From an uncultured Clostridia bacterium (GTDB lineage: Bacteria > Bacillota > Clostridia > UBA1381): DNA of 8,467 nucleotides. The stretch spans positions 1 to 8,467 of the forward strand of contig CAKSFY010000099.1 of the NCBI GenBank assembly GCA_934454035.1, in the 5' to 3' direction. Below the pieces are notes generated by a model that worked only from the letters and a program-made list of their open reading frames with translations, was not told where the DNA came from and ran no database searches. A program made the translations under genes and the position numbers. Positions 7,090 to 8,467 of the stretch are shown in pieces (positions within the stretch are counted from its first letter, which is position 1; each line of letters starts with the position of its first letter).

Positions 7090-7109
7090 AGATAATAGGG
7101 TAATTATCT
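7090..7109 (+). promoter_or_regulatory. AT-rich palindrome in the ftsZ leader
   Basis: AGATAAT (7090-7096) and ATTATCT (7103-7109) are perfect 7-bp arms around AGGGTA. The element lies about 10 bp after the predicted transcription start and 16 nt before the Shine-Dalgarno sequence (7126-7132). It is placed where a repressor operator or a 5'-end stabilising hairpin would sit. No known operator is recognised. Confidence 0.42.
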
Positions 7110-7140
7110 TTTACAGCAGAATAATAAGGAGGATAAACCA

Positions 7141-8280
7141 ATGAGCAATATAGAATTGGAAATGGATTCTGTGCAGCCCACAGACGGGGCGAGAATAAAA
7201 GTAATCGGTGTCGGAGGCGGCGGAAACAACGCTGTTGACAGAATGATTGAGGCAGGAGTAAGCAAGGCTGAATTTATTGCGGTTAATACAGACGCTCAGC
7301 AGCTTAAAACCGTTAAGGCTCCGACAACTATTCAGATAGGAGTAAGACTTACGGCAGGTCTCGGTGCCGGAGCAAAGCCGGAGGTTGGTAAAAAAGCAGC
7401 CGAAGAGACCGAGAATGAAATTAAAGAAATTCTTCAAAACACGGAAATGGTGTTCGTAACCGCAGGTATGGGCGGCGGAACCGGAACAGGCGCAGCGCCC
7501 GTTATCGCAAGACTTGCAAAGGAAATGGGCATTTTGACAGTTGCGGTTGTTACAAAGCCGTTCTTCTTTGAAGGTCCTCAAAGAATGAAAAATGCCGAAG
7601 CCGGAATTGAAGAGCTCAGCCATTGTGTTGACTCGATTGTTACAATTCCTAACGATTTGTTACTTAAGACTGCCGATAAGAAAATCGGTATAAACGATTC
7701 TTTCAGACTTGCAGATGAAGTTCTGCGTCAGGGCGTAGAGGGTATTATCGAAGTAATTGCTCAAAATGGTATTATCAGCTGTGACTTTGCCGATGTATGT
7801 ACAATTATGCGTGATTCGGGTGTTGCACATATGGGTATCGGTGTCGGAAAGGGCGAAAATGCCGCACAGGATGCAGTCCGTGCAGCTATCGAAAGTCCGT
7901 TGCTTGAGACAAGTATTTCCGGAGCGGCAAATGTGCTTCTCAATATCACCGGCGGAACGGAATTCTCGCTTGTTGATATGGGTGAAGTTTCGGGAATCGT
8001 TCGGGAAATGGTTTCGCAGGACGCTACAATTATTGTTGGTACTGCAGTTGACGAAAAGATGAAGGATGAAATTAAGGTTACTTTGGTTGCTACAGGTCTT
8101 GATGTAAGCTCAAAGAGAGGCTCGCAGAGCGGCAATCTGTTCGGCAGCACACCGGCTGCACCTGATTTTTCTTCAAAGCCGTCTCCGTTTTCAACTCAGA
8201 AAAACGACATCTTTTCAAGAAAAGTCAACCCGGGATTGGACAATGTGAATGTACCTTCATTCCTTAAACCGAAAAATTAA
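7141..8280 (+). CDS. ftsZ: Cell division GTPase FtsZ, with variant T3 and T7 loops
   Basis: The tubulin-like GTPase of 379 residues that polymerises at mid-cell into the Z ring. The GTPase fold is complete: T1 loop VIGVGGGGNNAVDRM (21-35), AVNTDAQQL (47-55), the tubulin signature GGGTGTG (111-117), and TIPNDLLL (168-175). The T7 loop is GIISCDFADVCTIM (210-223). The two catalytic aspartates Asp215 and Asp218 are present, but the first position of the NxDxxD motif (Asn207 in E. coli) is Ser213, and the usual Lys/Arg after DFADV is Cys220. In the T3 region the usual GLGAGANPE reads GLGAGAKPE (Lys79), preceded by TAG rather than T(R/K)G. After a variable linker of about 45 residues the C-terminal partner-binding peptide is recognisable as VPSFLKPKN. 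AAGGAGG (7126-7132) 8 nt upstream supports the ATG. It has its own promoter and terminator; ftsA is not adjacent. Confidence 0.97.
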   Translation: MSNIELEMDSVQPTDGARIKVIGVGGGGNNAVDRMIEAGVSKAEFIAVNTDAQQLKTVKAPTTIQIGVRLTAGLGAGAKPEVGKKAAEETENEIKEILQNTEMVFVTAGMGGGTGTGAAPVIARLAKEMGILTVAVVTKPFFFEGPQRMKNAEAGIEELSHCVDSIVTIPNDLLLKTADKKIGINDSFRLADEVLRQGVEGIIEVIAQNGIISCDFADVCTIMRDSGVAHMGIGVGKGENAAQDAVRAAIESPLLETSISGAANVLLNITGGTEFSLVDMGEVSGIVREMVSQDATIIVGTAVDEKMKDEIKVTLVATGLDVSSKRGSQSGNLFGSTPAAPDFSSKPSPFSTQKNDIFSRKVNPGLDNVNVPSFLKPKN

Positions 8281-8295
8281 TTGAAAATGATACGG

Positions 8296-8329
8296 GGAAT
8301 ACTCAAAAGTGTTGAGTATTCCTTTTTTT
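8296..8329 (+). terminator. Strong intrinsic terminator after ftsZ
   Basis: The 11-bp arms GGAATACTCAA (8296-8306) and TTGAGTATTCC (8312-8322) pair perfectly around a 5-nt loop and are followed by seven T (8323-8329). It starts 15 bp after the ftsZ stop codon. On the opposite strand no U-run follows the stem, so it works rightward only and marks the end of the division-gene unit. Confidence 0.95.
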
Positions 8330-8435
8330 GTTGCATAATAAAAGGGGATGTAAAAAAAGTCCGGAACGCAAGAAAAGAAGAGAAAAGCATATATTACAGA
8401 AAATATAATTGTTTTAGTCTGAACATTTGTATGCA

Positions 8436-8460
8436 GAAAAATCAAAAAAATTGATTTTTC
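8436..8460. repeat. AT-rich inverted repeat in the distal intergenic region
   Basis: GAAAAATCAA (8436-8445) and TTGATTTTTC (8451-8460) are perfect 10-bp arms around five A. The TTGATT of the right arm could be the -35 box of a rightward promoter whose -10 box lies past the window edge, or the repeat could be an operator. The rest of 8330-8467 shows no supported gene. Confidence 0.4.
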
Positions 8461-8467
8461 ATAAAAT

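Noticed and set aside
7111..7623. 170-codon minus-strand frame opposite ftsZ
   Set aside because: A shadow frame opposite the highly conserved FtsZ N-terminal domain; no start signals.
8257..8445. 62-codon minus-strand open frame overlapping the 3' end of ftsZ
   Set aside because: It runs through the ftsZ terminator, has no ribosome site, and its composition is that of AT-rich intergenic DNA; no recognisable protein.

Overview
The window reads as a stretch of ordinary chromosome from a low-GC, Gram-positive-type bacterium, most likely an uncultured member of the Clostridia (Bacillota). This rests on strong AAGGAGG-type ribosome sites, sigma-A-like promoters with TGn-extended -10 boxes, AT-rich intergenic DNA, a DivIB-type FtsQ, and the gene order murA - divIB/ftsQ - ftsZ, a known fragment of the division and cell wall (dcw) cluster in Firmicutes. 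The assignment is an inference from gene content; no rRNA or other phylogenetic marker is present.

Layout. Bases 1-62 hold a well-formed leftward promoter for a gene beyond the left edge. A leftward single-gene unit follows: a polytopic membrane protein resembling GT-C glycosyltransferases (148-1296), with its own promoter and a strong intrinsic terminator. A 150-bp divergent region (1297-1446) carries back-to-back promoters whose -35 boxes sit on the two ends of a perfect 11+11-bp palindrome. Rightward of it lie an AMP-forming acyl-CoA synthetase (1447-3057) and arginyl-tRNA synthetase argS (3072-4769), 14 bp apart and probably co-transcribed. A second strong promoter, 8 bp after argS, drives murA (4891-6141) and divIB/ftsQ (6164-6958), 22 bp apart. 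A third promoter in the 182-bp gap after ftsQ drives ftsZ (7141-8280), which ends at a strong intrinsic terminator (8296-8329). The last 138 bp contain no gene I can support, only an AT-rich inverted repeat.

How the genes work together. MurA makes the first committed precursor of peptidoglycan, DivIB/FtsQ is a membrane scaffold of the septal synthase complex, and FtsZ is the cytoplasmic ring polymer, so the right half is a cell-division module. There is no ftsA between ftsQ and ftsZ. The synthetase/argS pair has no obvious functional tie to it.

I see no mobile element, CRISPR array, RNA gene, toxin-antitoxin or defence system. The observations most worth a second look are the FtsZ, whose inter-subunit GTPase site departs from consensus in both the T3 and T7 loops; the palindrome shared by the divergent promoters; and AT-rich hairpins in both the murA and ftsZ leaders.
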